A stretch of 64,000 nt of DNA from Macrocystis pyrifera (lineage: Eukaryota; Sar; Phaeophyceae; Laminariales; Laminariaceae), in assembly GCA_031763025.1 (NCBI GenBank), contig JASSKH010000035.1, positions 3,322,320 to 3,386,319 on the forward strand, written 5' to 3'. This document shows, in pieces, positions 33,048-45,331 of the stretch. The position numbers and the translations under genes are program-made. The stretch's first letter is position 1; each line of letters begins with the position of its first letter. The notes under the pieces are model-generated. The model was not told where the DNA came from, made no database searches, and saw only the letters and a list, made by a program, of their open reading frames with translations.

Positions 33048-36000
33048 ATGGACTCGACAGATGCACCCCAGATGATGGAACACATCCATAAGTCGGTAAC
33101 CTTCACGCCGACTGACACACGATGGGTGCCGTGCAGTGCTCGCTTCGTTGTCACAGGGATCCATCCTCGAGCCAAGGGGGCTCTCGTGGTAAGTGCCGAC
33201 GGGGGAGCTCAGACTACAGCAGAAACGTATCATACTCTGTTGCCTCGCCTTGTCTACGTTAACGACGAGCCATTAAGTGCACTCGTACTTGGTTATGTTC
33301 TGCTACTACTGCTGTCATCGAGCATGTGTTGGTGTAGGTTACAAAGAATAAGCGTGTCGGTGGTCTTCACACCACTTGGAAAGTACTGCAACACATGGCA
33401 GAATTGCCTACTGATATACCAGCGATACCAGTACGCGGCAGTTGCTCTTCTTCCTGGCTCTTCTTGGACGTCGTGCTGAGAGAACGTGTGACATCGTTCT
33501 ACTGCTGTATCACGACTCTGTGCCTCGGTACAGCAAGCAGCAGACAGCCAGTTTAGGCAAGTTCAAGTTTGGTTGAAGTGCATGCTGTTATGCTGATGTG
33601 TATGACATCGTTCCTATTAATATTAATAGTATTTCCTTGCCAGGTGCAAGCAGATTGTTTCGTGCTTCCGAGAGATCCTGCTGTGAGAAAGCGATTGGCG
33701 CTGCCGCCATATATTTGTACGTGCGTTTTTGGCAGGTGTACGAGTTGAACAAAGGCAAGCTCAAGCTCGTTCACGAGAGGGAGACGGATGCAGGCATCAA
33801 ATGCTGCACCTTCGGGGCCTCGTCGTTAGAAAACCGACATCTGGTGAGGTTCTCGCCTTCGCTGCTGCAGCGCTCTAGACTGACTGCTGTAATGTGCTAG
33901 CGCCCTTCATTCGTGCACCTACTGCTGTGTTGGTATGCGGTATGCTGTGCAGAGTACGCTGAAAGCCACATGAGGACAAGCTGGCCGTGCCGGGATGAGT
34001 TCATAGGTGGGCTATAACGATGCCGGGAAAGGAAAGGTACACGTAGACAAGGAGACGAGTGTAGAAGATGAAGTGAATTATGGGGCACCTGCCGGTAGCA
34101 TTTGATACGTCCCAGGGAGAAACGTGACTGTTGTCTCTACGTATCCAAGACGGTTCCATACACAACCATTTCGTACACTTCACTATGGTGTACTTGGTGG
34201 TTGCTTCTGTGGGTGCACCTGATGCACACATGGTCACTTCTTTCTGCCTCAACTCTGCCGGGAGAATATTACTAAAACCTCATACACCATCGTTCTTCGC
34301 CTGGGACTTACTATAGCAGTAGTCAGTGGCTGCTCGGTAACAGATGCGTCTGGTATATACATGTACGTAACAATCTCTAACACGACCCCTCGATGTAGGT
34401 GACAGCGTTTTGTCATGGTGCATGTCGCGCTCGCGCTCTTAGAAAAGTCTCGAGTCTTGGACGTGCTTTGTGCCCCAAAGCAGCCGTCCGGGTGCATTGT
34501 TGCACTGAAGTGGGGCATAATCGTGTGCCAGGATCGGGTGATACGCACACTTTTCCAACGACTCGTTTGGCAGGGTATCCTCGACGTACTTGGTCTATCT
34601 TGCCAGACGTACGTATCGTACCTGTGCGTACCACTATGTCTTGTTATGGCAGCCCTCGAATTGAGCTTTGAAACGACTACAGCTACAAGAACAACTACAG
34701 CTGCGGCTGCATGTACAGTATTAATAGTTGTTACGGCAGCAGTGTTCATGCCTTCGTAGTGCTGCTGTCGGTGGTAAATGACAGCAGCGTTGATGTTTAC
34801 AGCAGGTCGGATAGCAGGGGATCCAATGCGTGAGAACGACTCTTTCCCGAAAATTTACTCACTCCATATCACCACACTGTTTGCACGTGCCCGCGTTATT
34901 GGTGATGGCTGATGGCTCCAATTGTTATACGGAGCCAAGTTACGCGCTGGGTTTTATCGCAGAAGTGGTGCTAGCTAACTAACGGACGCTTTGCGGCGGT
35001 GTTTTTCACCCCCTCGCAGGCTTGTGGGGACCACAATGGCAAGCTTGCCATCTACGACCTGGAGAGAAACGATGTCGCGGTTTGGTCTGCCGATGGTCAC
35101 AAATCCATCATTAACGCGGTTGACGGATTGGGAGGGCCAGATTCCACCTACGGGGCACCCGAGCTGGTAGGTTATTTGGGACTTGATTTGACTACAGGGG
35201 CAATACAATGCCCATCGGTGGTGGATTCGGACGTTTCGGTAGGAGGGGGCGGGAAGACGGGGGTGCCTCTGACGCTTGTGCGCATGTTGGATGCCCATCG
35301 GCCTTGAATGTGTACCGATGAACTGGTTACGCGTTCGGTCCTTGGTTCGTTCGTGTATCAGTTTAGGCCTGGTTTAGGTCATGGCAAGCCAGTCATCTTC
35401 ACCAGCAGCCATGGGAAGATAAAAGAACACTGAACATGAACGTATTGGTTCCAAATATCCAGCTTTGGTGTCAGCATTAACTGCGCTGCTGTATAAGACG
35501 ACTTTCCCGGTGGGGTCTAATCGTATTCAATGGACGTGTGATACAAGCAGTACAACACCAGTATTAGTGCTACGTATTTGTGTTGATTGACCCTGTGTTT
35601 GACGACGGGTGACTCTTGTGCTTTTCCTATCGTCGGATTTGACCCCACTGCACCCTCTTCGCTCCTTGTTGGCGGCGAACCAGGTGACGGGGGCAAGGGA
35701 CGGGTGCGTCCGAGTGTGGGACCCGAGAGTCAGCAACCCGGTCGTGAGGGTAGAGCCCAGGGATGGAGAGGTGACAATAACGGCGTCATCATTTTCCCCG
35801 CTTCTCTTGAGCACTGTCGCAAAACCGTTGCACCTGTATCATATACTTGGACCTAGCCCAGGCGTTGAGTCGATCAGGTTTGATAGATCGTCAACCCTGT
35901 GGGAGGAGTGAGTGGGCTGTTTCACAACAGCAGAAGGGCATCGGTCTACCCTTGTTTCTAGTCCGTGAAGCTCAGGCCTGCGCGCTCTCTTCCGTTCGAC

Positions 36001-38045
36001 ACATCTACCGTCTGCATCGCTGTTTTCCTTCTCCAACAACTTTGCCGGGAGCAGGCCGCCCGAGACTGCTGGACGGTTACATTCGGAAACGCCTGCTCCG
36101 ACGAGGACCGCTGCTTGGCTGCCGGCTATGACAACGGAGACGTGAAGCTGTTCGACCTCAGGACGCAGAGCATGCGCTGGGAGACAAATGTGAAGAATGG
36201 GGTGACCGGGCTGGAGTTCGACCGGAACGACATCGAGATGAACAAGGTGAGATACTGCAATTGTTTCACACATAGGATAGGTCATCGACAGATAGATCAT
36301 CTACAAATCCTCTACAGACCCCACCCGGCAAACGTGTGCGCAAGAGCTGTCTGTCATACAGATCGTACAGATCATTCAGATCATACAGATCCCACTCGGC
36401 AAACATGATCCAGACCGTACATATCATATACACCGGGGACCTTTTTGAAAAATCTAAAAATCTAAGTAGTGAAATGTGAACCTGGTCTGTCCGATGTGTG
36501 CAGGCGCTCTTCGCGTTCGTTTTTGTTTTTCGGTGGTCCCCCCCCCCCCCTACTGAAGGCGCTTGCTCTGGCGCAGTCTACGTACACAGAACAGTAGTAT
36601 GCCTGGTACTGCACATAATTATGATACTACAGTAGTAGTATACCTGGTGCTACTTGTAGTCCTGCAGGCCTGCTGTTATAGACTTGTTATAGACTACGGC
36701 CTTGCCACGCACGGAAGCCGTTCGAATGTTTCCGTCTCGAATCACCAGGCTGCATTTTGCTCGAACGAACGCCGAGATCGAAACTAGCTTGGCAAACCTC
36801 CCGCCCCCCATCCCTCGCATACCCTCGCAGCTGGTCGTGACCACCCTGGAGTCTAAGTTCCGAACGTACGACATGCGCACGCAGCACCCAACCGCGGGGT
36901 TTGCGTACCTGAGCGAGAAAGCGCACAAGTCCACGGTGTGGCTGGCGAAACACCTCCCGCAAAACCGAGACTTGTTCATGACGGGCGGAGGAAACGGGGG
37001 TTTCAATTTGTACAAGTACCACTACCCGAATTCCCGCGTCAAGCAGGATAAGGTACGAATGATGTGTGGTGTTCCCCGCTGCGTGTCGCTTGTCGATCCG
37101 TACCGTGATGACCATTCAAACGAAAGCGCGACGCAGCCATCCTCGCGCGCTGGTTTTGTCGGTAACGTCGGCATTTCTGTTCGGTTTAGCGTAAGGTCCA
37201 CGTGTTTCTCGTTTATCCGTCAAGTAGGCGGGTTCGGTCGATTTTCCTGCAACGTAGACGTATTTGGTCGATAATCCCGTAAATTTGGCGCGTTTGATCG
37301 GTTTCCTCGTAAATTTGGCGTGTTTGGTCGGTTTCCCGTAAAATAGGTGTGTTTGGTCAGTTTTCCCGTAAAACAGACGTTTTTGCAAAGGCGTGCCCTC
37401 CACACTCTCGCAGCTTTCGTTTCACGCGGCTCCGCGGAGACAGTTGTGCTAGCCACCCCATCTCGACGCGTGACGCACTCGTGGATTATCCCGCGCGTTG
37501 TGTGATCGGATATCTCGAAAAAAAATTACGGGGTACGCAGTACAAATCCGGCTTCACTCGAAAGCACGTATGCGCGTAGTGTTTTTGATTTGGCCCTGGT
37601 TGCACAAAACGGTTTATAGTCTACAATAACTCCTCATTACTAACCATCTTCATTCCGATATTTTTTCAAGGCGGTCGAGGCTAGGGTTAGGGTTGAGGTT
37701 ATAGAAAGTATCTTTCGACCATGTTGTCGAAGCTAGGTATAGGCCAAGGCCTATATATCCCATGTGTACCAGTATTCGGTCGGCTTGGAGATTTCGCATT
37801 TTGCGGTTTGCGCCTTCCCCCCTGATCCCCACTCGTTCCGGGGGAAAAAAACGTCCGAAAAATGTTTGCAGGACAACGTCCCGATGGGCGTGGCCGGCAC
37901 GGTGGAGCTCCTCAACTCCAGAGTTATCTCCTCGCAACCCATGGTCAGCTTCGACTGGAGTCCGGATCGCGAGGGCTTGTGCTGCCTCAGCTGCCTGGAC
38001 CAGACTGTCCGGGTGTACATCGTCACCAAGCTCGGAAAGTTCTGA
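33048..38045 (+). CDS. WDR92: WD40 dynein axonemal assembly factor (WDR92/Monad)
   Basis: Seven exons: 33048-33188, 33736-33843, 35020-35166, 35684-35770, 36055-36246, 36831-37052, 37872-38045. Every intron is phase 0. The product is 356 residues (357 in human), so the gene looks complete. Diagnostic segments in order are [122 protein letters not shown], and the terminal [15 protein letters not shown]. The family forms a WD40 propeller that works with R2TP-type co-chaperones to assemble axonemal dynein arms (DNAAF10) in the cytoplasm. Its presence fits an organism with motile flagellated cells. The exon 5 acceptor has a CAG one codon earlier that would add one Gln. Intron 6 carries a minisatellite. 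Confidence 0.96.
36285..36425 (+). repeat. GATC-rich dispersed repeat, WDR92 intron 5
   Basis: Repeated AGATCAT/AGATCGTACAG words flank two CCCAC(C/T)CGGCAAAC segments, similar in vocabulary to the repeats at 12660, 18680 and 25385. Confidence 0.55.
37190..37385 (+). repeat. Minisatellite in WDR92 intron 6
   Basis: About six degenerate units of 27-35 bp share CGTAAATTTGGCGTGTTTGG and TCGGTTTTCC-like words. All lie in the last intron. Confidence 0.75.
37615..37755 (+). repeat. TTAGGG-containing dispersed repeat
   Basis: A block containing CTAGGGTTAGGGTTGAGG is followed by TTTCGACCATGTTGTCGAAG. Related blocks lie at about 42060-42200 (+), 14520-14690 (-) and 620-790 (-). It lies in the last intron of WDR92. 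Confidence 0.65.
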
Positions 38046-40849
38046 AGATTATATAGCGACGATGTTACTTGCGGCAACTAACTGTACACCATTGTGCCGT
38101 CGCTATTTATCATAGTAATGGTTGATCGGGGCCGCACCTGAGGACTGCTATATAAATAGGGCGTTTTTTTTGTTACGAGGCTTATCCTATCGGCGCCCGG
38201 TTGCCTTTTTTTTCTGCCGCGATTTGCAACTGCATGACACTTTTGTTGAGTCCGTGAACGTCAGTTTTTTTCGGCACCTTCGAAAACTCGCTCCGCAACA
38301 AAACCGTATGATTTGGGAGTACTAAGTAGTGGGTCTTTAGTTTGTTTTGTCAATGTATTGTCTGCTGTGCGTGTCTTGTTCGTTGGCGGGTTTTACGCGG
38401 CTTGGGTAGGCGTTGTTTGCGGCTACGACATCGTCTGAAACTCTAGTGGCTGATGTTGGACTCATTATGTACATACTTGCGGCCATGGGTAGCAATGCGA
38501 CATCGTCTGAAACTGTTGTAACGCTGACTGGTGTTGGTCTGGGTGAATGATGCACCCTATTTACGTCCGAGACATAGGTCAATGCACGTTGAAAATGAAC
38601 GAAACACGGTTGGGAACGCGCTCAAGACCTCGACTGGTTTCCTTTCCAGGGCAAGAACCCAGCGGTGCTCTCGATCCCCATGCACCCCTCATGGCGCCTT
38701 TACTATATTATACAGCAAGCGGCAGTTCGATGAAACGGCCAGCAAAACCCGAGGACACCAATAAACGCTATTGATAGCACAGCGAGAAAAACGTACCCAT
38801 GCATACATGTTGTGCTCTCTCGGCTGAAAGGGTTTCGAAGTCGTCGGAACAAGGAACGCCGCTATACACGAGACCATGAAGTAGAGAGCATCAAGCACAG
38901 GCATCAGAGAGGTGTTGGCAGATGGAGCCGCGATGTACACGAGCCCTTGAAAATTGTCAACCCCAAGCACAACTATTAGTGCTCCATCGGGAGCGAAACA
39001 CACGAGACCTTCGAATTTGTCAAACACCGTTCGATATGGTACATCATGCCCCCCCTCATTGCGTGCTCCCCCCCCACTAGGATGACTCAGGAAATCGGCG
39101 CAGGCCGGTCTGATCCCCTCGCGGAAGGATTCATCAGGCTGCAACAGCCTTTTTACCCATCGTGTTACTCGACAAAATATTGCTCTCGACCTAACCTCGT
39201 TTTGTGGAGACGCTCCGAACGTATCGCGCGGAAAACCTGGTAATGACCGAAGTTGCTAGCACTTCGGTTCGGACAATTGGCGCTTCGAATATCAATCGAC
39301 GCAGGCCGAGACCCGCCTGTTTGTATTCCATGCCGGAGAGATCAAACCTTTTCCTGATCCGCGATAAAACCGGGGCAAAAAATACACTTTTTTTATTTTC
39401 TTGTCCTTGCACCCGTTCACCGTGTGCACAATGCCCGCCATCACGCACCCACCCACCCATGCCAACGACTGAAACCGTTTGAAGCGCTCGACCCTTTCGC
39501 GACCAAAAAAATCCCAAACTAATTCCGAGTATTTTTTTTCCCCCAAAAAGCGTGCAACAACTCCGGAAATTTAGTAAGTTGCTATCAGGTACAATGCACT
39601 GATAATGCGGTCCTTGGGCTCTGACTGTGTCACTCGCCGCCCACCTGAAACATGCCTACAGAAACAACACCAGAAGTTATTTGTGCCCCAACGTGCCTTA
39701 AAATAATCCGGCCCTACACTCCGCGCGGAAATTTGCGCTCTGTGCCAGCCTCATTGCGAGACGGCTAGTCTAATACAGTAGTGCGAGCAGTCACGTGAGT
39801 GTTGAAAGGCCCTTCGGATCACTCCGGCTCCGCTTTTTCCTGCCATCTACCAGTATCATACTACCAAAGCGAGTTGCAAAGTTACACCGCCGCCTACAAT
39901 ATAGGCAACCCCGTATTAGGACATGCTTTACTATGTAGGGCATGCCTTACTTTTTAGCACTGCGAAGCCGGAGATCCTACAGAAAAACGTTAAGCCGGAG
40001 ATCCGGGCATTTCGAACGAAAGTCTCCGAAAAAAAAAAAAAACGTTATCGCCGACGAAAAAAGTTTGTTTTTCGGTCTTCCGCCAGCGCACACCTGTTCG
40101 CGGCGCAGTTATCCACCAGCGCGAACTCCTAGCAAGAGCGACGTAGCCTATAATTAATAGTAGTCGCCTCTCTGGGGCAATTGAAAGAGAGCTGGCACGC
40201 TAAGCCAACGATTTCGTGTATGGTGAGTCTCTCGGGCACATTACGGAGTACGTCAACTGAGTGCACTGACTGCATCGCGAACAGCAACAGCAGCACCGCG
40301 AAGCGCGTCCCAACGCTATGTCGGCGAGCCAGAAACGAAAAACCCTAGAACGGCAGTTCATTTGAAAAAAAAACAACATTTTGTCAGCCTCCAGAGACTA
40401 AAGGCGCCTGCGTATACTTGACAACCACCTGGGTGTACAACGGCTACATAGATATATGAGGATGGTCGCCAACTCCGAACACGGTCTTTCCCTCTGGCCT
40501 GCCTGACACCAAACAAGCACACACGGGGAGGAAGATGCAACCGCCCCCCCCCGTTTGGCCCACCTGGAAACCCATTGTCGGCAACAATTTCAACCAGTCC
40601 GCCCCTCCGACTCTAGACCTCGCAGCACAATCACGACACACAAAACAAGAACAAAAAGCAACCATAACAACCAAACGGGATCCTCGGGGGTAGCTGCTCC
40701 TCGAAACCGCGCAAGGGCGTGCGTAGATGCCAAATTACTGCTACTTTGATACAGTGGCAGCAAGTCATACGGCGTGCCACAGTTTCCGCAGTGCGCTGCA
40801 GGCTCAGGTGCAGGGGGAGAGGGGGGGAGCACAAGAGGCGATTTTCCCT
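38046..40849. other. Convergent intergenic spacer
   Basis: No gene is recognised. A minus-strand ORF at 38689-39144 contains about three diverged units of about 66 nt (38860-39060), each with a CACGAG(A/C)C core, that resemble a decayed protein repeat. The rest is short-ORF, mixed-composition DNA. Confidence 0.5.
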
Positions 40850-43671
40850 TTAGAACTTGCTAGCCCTGGTCTGCATGGTGCCGACTACTGGGTACTTCTT
40901 CGCCAACTTGTCTGCCCAATCTTGGAGTATCTCCATGTCCTGATCCTTCAAAATCGAAATGTCTGGGTTGTCCAGGTGCTCAGGGGCGAACGACATCTAC
41001 GACAAGCAGCAAGTGCGACGGTAAGCGCGCGGGCAGGGTGTGAGAGGGGGGGGGAATACTCGATATCATGCATAGCCGTAGTCGTAAGACTATAGACCCT
41101 CGCATCTCTACAATACCGGGATGGAGCACGTCGGGTTTTTTTTCACCGATCAGACAGGCATTGCTTGCACCAAGCGCGAGGCGCCGTGAGGTCTACGGCG
41201 AGCCGCATGAAGGGTGCGCTGTATCCTACTAAGAACCGTTTGTGAGGCGGACTTGCGTATAGATAACAGCTTCAATGACTTGATTTAATTTTCGGTGCGG
41301 CCACTTTCGGAGACAGCACAGGGAGTATATACTATGTAACTGCCTCTTGGGTGCCTTGCCATAAACACTACGTGATGCCATCATTCCGGGGGGGGGTCGA
41401 TCGGGCATGTTCTCGTCGGGATCAGGAGGGGTTGCGGGTATGTATATCATTATGTCCGAAAATATAGGGATCGTTTGGGTATTCGTCATCAGGGCTTGCA
41501 GGATACCACTCTTTCCGAAAATGGAAGGGCATTATATATCATAATAACATATACGTGATAGATGCCATGCCATGCGCGCGCATCAAGCCGTTTCTTCCTC
41601 TCGTGACCGTCAGCTCCAACGGAAGACATCGGGCGTTGATTTCGCGGGCATACGGTGCGGAGGTGGGAGACCAGGTATGCGGCAGGTAGAACGCATGGCA
41701 TATTCTCGATACACACAGGGTGTTCGTACGTCCGCCACTGATAAAAGGGCAAAATTTGCCAAAAGTTTTCCTGGTAATCAAATATTCCAATCGTCCCTGT
41801 GACGTCATCCACGGTCCGGCCGAAAAAAACAAGTCGTGGTACTCTTTGCCCTGCTCAACTCAGTACCCCGCGGTTCAGAACGGCTACAATAGGCCGACTT
41901 AATCAAGTCAGCTGGACAATAACCACAGCAACAGTGGCAGCAGCAGAGCAGCAAAAGCAGCAAAAGCAGCAACATCAACAGCGACAACAACAAAAGCGAT
42001 AGCAACCAGTAAACTTTTCCATGATGTGGCGCGGCTTCTAACAAAACGTTCAAAGCCCATACATATGACTTATCTCATCACATAAACCATCTTCTTTCCG
42101 AAAAAATTCCGCGGCGGTTGGGGTTAGGGTTATAGAGTTCGGGTTCAAAGTGAGGCGTCCAGCATTTCAACCATTTTGTAGAAGTTGGGCCAAGTCGTAA
42201 AGAGCTCTCATAGAGCAGAGGACCACAGCAATCGGGACCCATCATACCCATAACAACCTGCGTATTTCAGTATTTTTACTGAGCATACTTGGTCTTGATT
42301 ACTATCAGCATATCCACCGTAATAACGACCAGTGTAAGATATCGAACGAGATTGTCGATACGATACCGACCAACAAAAAACCGAATCGACACAATTTCGA
42401 CATCCGAGACATGGAAGCTTTCGTTCAGTTTCAGCAAAAAAAAAAAACGGGGGGATATGCCAGGGGACGGAGGGCAAAACACGTTCGATGCGGTATATTG
42501 ATATTCGGATATATCGAAACGATATCAACACTACTGTACTCAAAACGGCGACGGTAACAACCATACCAGCAGCAACAGCAACGATCACAACAATAACAAA
42601 AGCAGCACGATCAATAGCAGCAGCAGCAATCAGCGTTCGTCGCTATCACGGTAGCAGCGGACCCGCGGTAGCGGTGTCCTCACCTTTGCCAACGCGACCG
42701 ACGCGTCCCTCCCCGCGAAAAGGTGGTACGACTTTCCGGGGCCGTACATACCCGCTCCTCCGTACGACATGTCGTACACCTGGCGGAGATCGTGCGAACC
42801 AAGCAACAAGCGGGTGTCAACTTGTTAGCTTGTGAATGGCTCGGCAACAATCATGAAAGGAAAAACGTGCACCCTGGCGCGCTGCCAGAGCGGGCTACCG
42901 TCCGGAGCACGGCACGGGCGGCGGCAAAGCGCCTACCGAACATTTCGGTATCGTCTATCTGCCTACCGATCAAAGCACATCTAGCTATCGCCGACCAATC
43001 AACCCATCCATTGAACCACAGCTAAAGAAGCTTTATCCGGCCAATCGAGGCACACAGATGGTCGTGGTTGCGCCGCGCCAAGCGAACGAAAGGAAACGAA
43101 CCGTAATTAAATATACCGAAACGAAATAAACGGAATAAAACGAAACGCAATCAACCAATCAACCAACCAACCGAAACGACACGACAATAAATTAAACGAA
43201 GTGAATGTCTTCGCGCTTGTCCTTCCCACGCCTTCGAGCGGGATCCAACCGCATCCCACCGCCATGCTTCATGCCGAATACGACTCGCCTTTCGTAAAAG
43301 ACACTGGTAGCGGATATCGAATAAGAATCGAGCTCGATAAAATATCGACGCAAGAAAAAAAAAGAAGACATTATCTCGATGGTCGATAGATAAGTCGAAA
43401 AAAAAAACGTTTAGTGTCAACACAAAAAAACGGGGGATGTCAGGGGGTGGAGAGCAAAGCTCTAGCGATATACTCGACATGTCGTATCGACATTTCTACG
43501 TGTGTAAGAGTCGATTTTTTTAATACATTCAATACTACTCGCCTTGCCCTTGATGCCGACCAAAATGGGCGGAGCCGCGTGACCTTCCGGGGTTTCGGTG
43601 GTCCCGTCAAACGGCCGGAGGTCCTCGAGCGAGTACTCTCGCATCGTCGTCGGAACCGGCACCACCTGCAT
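40850..43671 (-). CDS. MAPR-family cytochrome b5-like protein (PGRMC-like), copy 2
   Basis: Exons on the minus strand: 43671-43543 (from ATG) or 43665-43543 (from an acceptor-like CAG), 42779-42684, 40996-40850. With the in-frame ATG at 43671 the product is 123 residues: MREYSLEDLRPFDG, ILVGIKGK joined to VYDMSYGGAGMYGPG, then SYHLFAGRDASVALAK, and the tail WADKLAKKYPVVGTM. This is the heme/steroid-binding cytochrome b5-like fold of membrane-associated progesterone receptors, including the tyrosines of MYGPGKSY that correspond to the heme-ligand region of PGRMC1. Family members usually have an N-terminal membrane anchor. None is seen here, so a missing 5' exon between 43700 and 45300 is likely. 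The first intron starts AAG/GCGAGT, a GC donor required by the conserved GKVYD junction. Confidence 0.85.
41046..41124 (+). repeat. G-tract dispersed element, MAPR copy 2 intron
   Basis: A G9 run is followed by AATACTCGATATCATGCATA, CCGTAGTCGTAAGACTATAG, ACCCTCGCATC and CTACAATACCGGGATGG. It is one of six related blocks in the window. Confidence 0.75.
41930..42002 (+). repeat. CAG/CAA trinucleotide-rich tract
   Basis: Imperfect GCA/ACA repeats lie in the intron of MAPR copy 2. A similar tract lies at about 42555-42635. Confidence 0.7.
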
Positions 43672-45331
43672 CGCGCGCGTGTACATACCGGTAGTCAATA
43701 CAACACCGTTAGTGTGAGGGGGAACGGGAGAGGGAGGGGGAGGAGGGGGGAAGGGGAGCAGAACGGGGGTCAGCCGTGCGATATTTGTCTCATCCGCTTC
43801 ACTCCCAGATAGGCGATAACGGGAGGCTCGTGCGCACAACAGGCTTTTGAGATGTGCGCCACAACTCTTGTGTTCCCCTTCAATAGGCAGGCCTTTCAGA
43901 GCGTTTTCAACACAGCAGTGAGCGAGAAAGACACAAAAACCCAAAGAAAAAAACAGAGAGAGAGAAACGTATCTTTGGCCTTGTGCGTGCGTGTCTGTGG
44001 CTAATTGTCCGAGGCGAGGTCTAAAAAAAGTGTGAAAATCGGCAGGCAATATACTCTCCCCACGACCCCTACACGTAATACCCTGTGCGTGCTCGTACCA
44101 TACGTAAGAGCTAGACACGCCGTAGCGTTGAGTGCGGTGGCGTTCGAATATGCATGCCGGTGCTTTCTCAGGGCGCTGTACCGACATGAAACAACGCACC
44201 ACCACATGGGTCTGTAGAGCGCAGAGGTCGGCCCCACCCGGGGAAGCGAGAAAAAAACGCCATCTCGTCACTAGAACAGCAACTACAGAAAAATCTGCCC
44301 TTCAAGCACAAAACTCATTTCAGTCACATTCTACGTACTGTCTGAGAGATCCTGCGCCTCGTCACTCAAAACGCCTCTCAACGAAGATTCGCTGCCCCTG
44401 CACGACAGAACGCCAAAACACGATAGGACGCTGGGGAAGACAGCAGCGGGGTATTCCTGCCTCAAGAGGATGCTCGCGGAGCACAAACCGTCAACATGCG
44501 TTCCCTTCTGCGAACTGTCGGATCTACGCGCGCTCGGAGAAGCTGTCTACAGTAGGGCGAGCCCCTAAATCGCCCTTTCAACTCGCAAGTTCTTGACAAA
44601 AAAACGACAAATGTGGTCGCATGAACCGGATAGCTGGAGCGCGCGGGAGGACACGCATAAACAGCATCATGCTTCTCACGAGTCGTGCAACTCCTTGCGT
44701 TGTATTACGGCTGTTGTTGTTGGTGTTGTTGTCTTCACACTAAATCGTCCTTTCTACCCAGCTTCATCAGTACCCAGTGTCCGTCCTGATTCCGTATCCT
44801 AGAGAGATACTGATTCCGTGGTCAGACTGAGACGGAGGAAGACAAAAAAATAATAGTAATAATCGGAAATTCAAGGGTCAAGCAAGTGAAGTGTGCCAGC
44901 GTACCGGGTACGAGAACACAACAACACAACCAAGACTAAAAATGAACAATACCATGAAACAAAAATAAATTCTGCAAGGAAACATAATACAAATGACGCA
45001 AGGCGATCAGAAAGGCTGCTAGATGGAAATCGTACGTACTCAGTATCACAGATAGCTGCCGCGCGGACAAAGCAACACGAAGGAGAGGAAGATACCGGCA
45101 TACGGACGGCGGGGCGGGGAAAGGAAACAAAGGGAGAGACAAGCCAAAATGCAACAAGGAAGGAAGAGAGAAGGGGAAAAAAAAAGAACATCGTACTCCA
45201 CCCGTCTGACCTAGAAAATCGCAGTCGAACGAAAATACCCCAAGCTCAGCAGCCCAACGCGACTAAAATACCAGGCGCTATGGTATACATTTGTACGGGA
45301 GCTCTTAGAAACGCTTTTTGGGGTTTGCACT
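43672..45331. other. Spacer between the two MAPR genes
   Basis: It probably holds the promoter, and possibly an unplaced first exon, of MAPR copy 2. G-rich DNA lies at about 43717-43760. A block at 44727-44812 is the reverse-complement relative of 3325-3410 (shared GGGTAGAAAG, TTTAGTGTGAAG-like and ACGGACACTG words). No clear membrane-anchor exon was found. Confidence 0.5.

Noticed and set aside
43462-44271. Minus-strand 269-codon ORF as a single gene
   Set aside because: Only its last part (MAPR copy 2 exon, 43543-43671) is recognisable. The rest crosses a proline-coding G/C tract and includes intron sequence after the GC donor.
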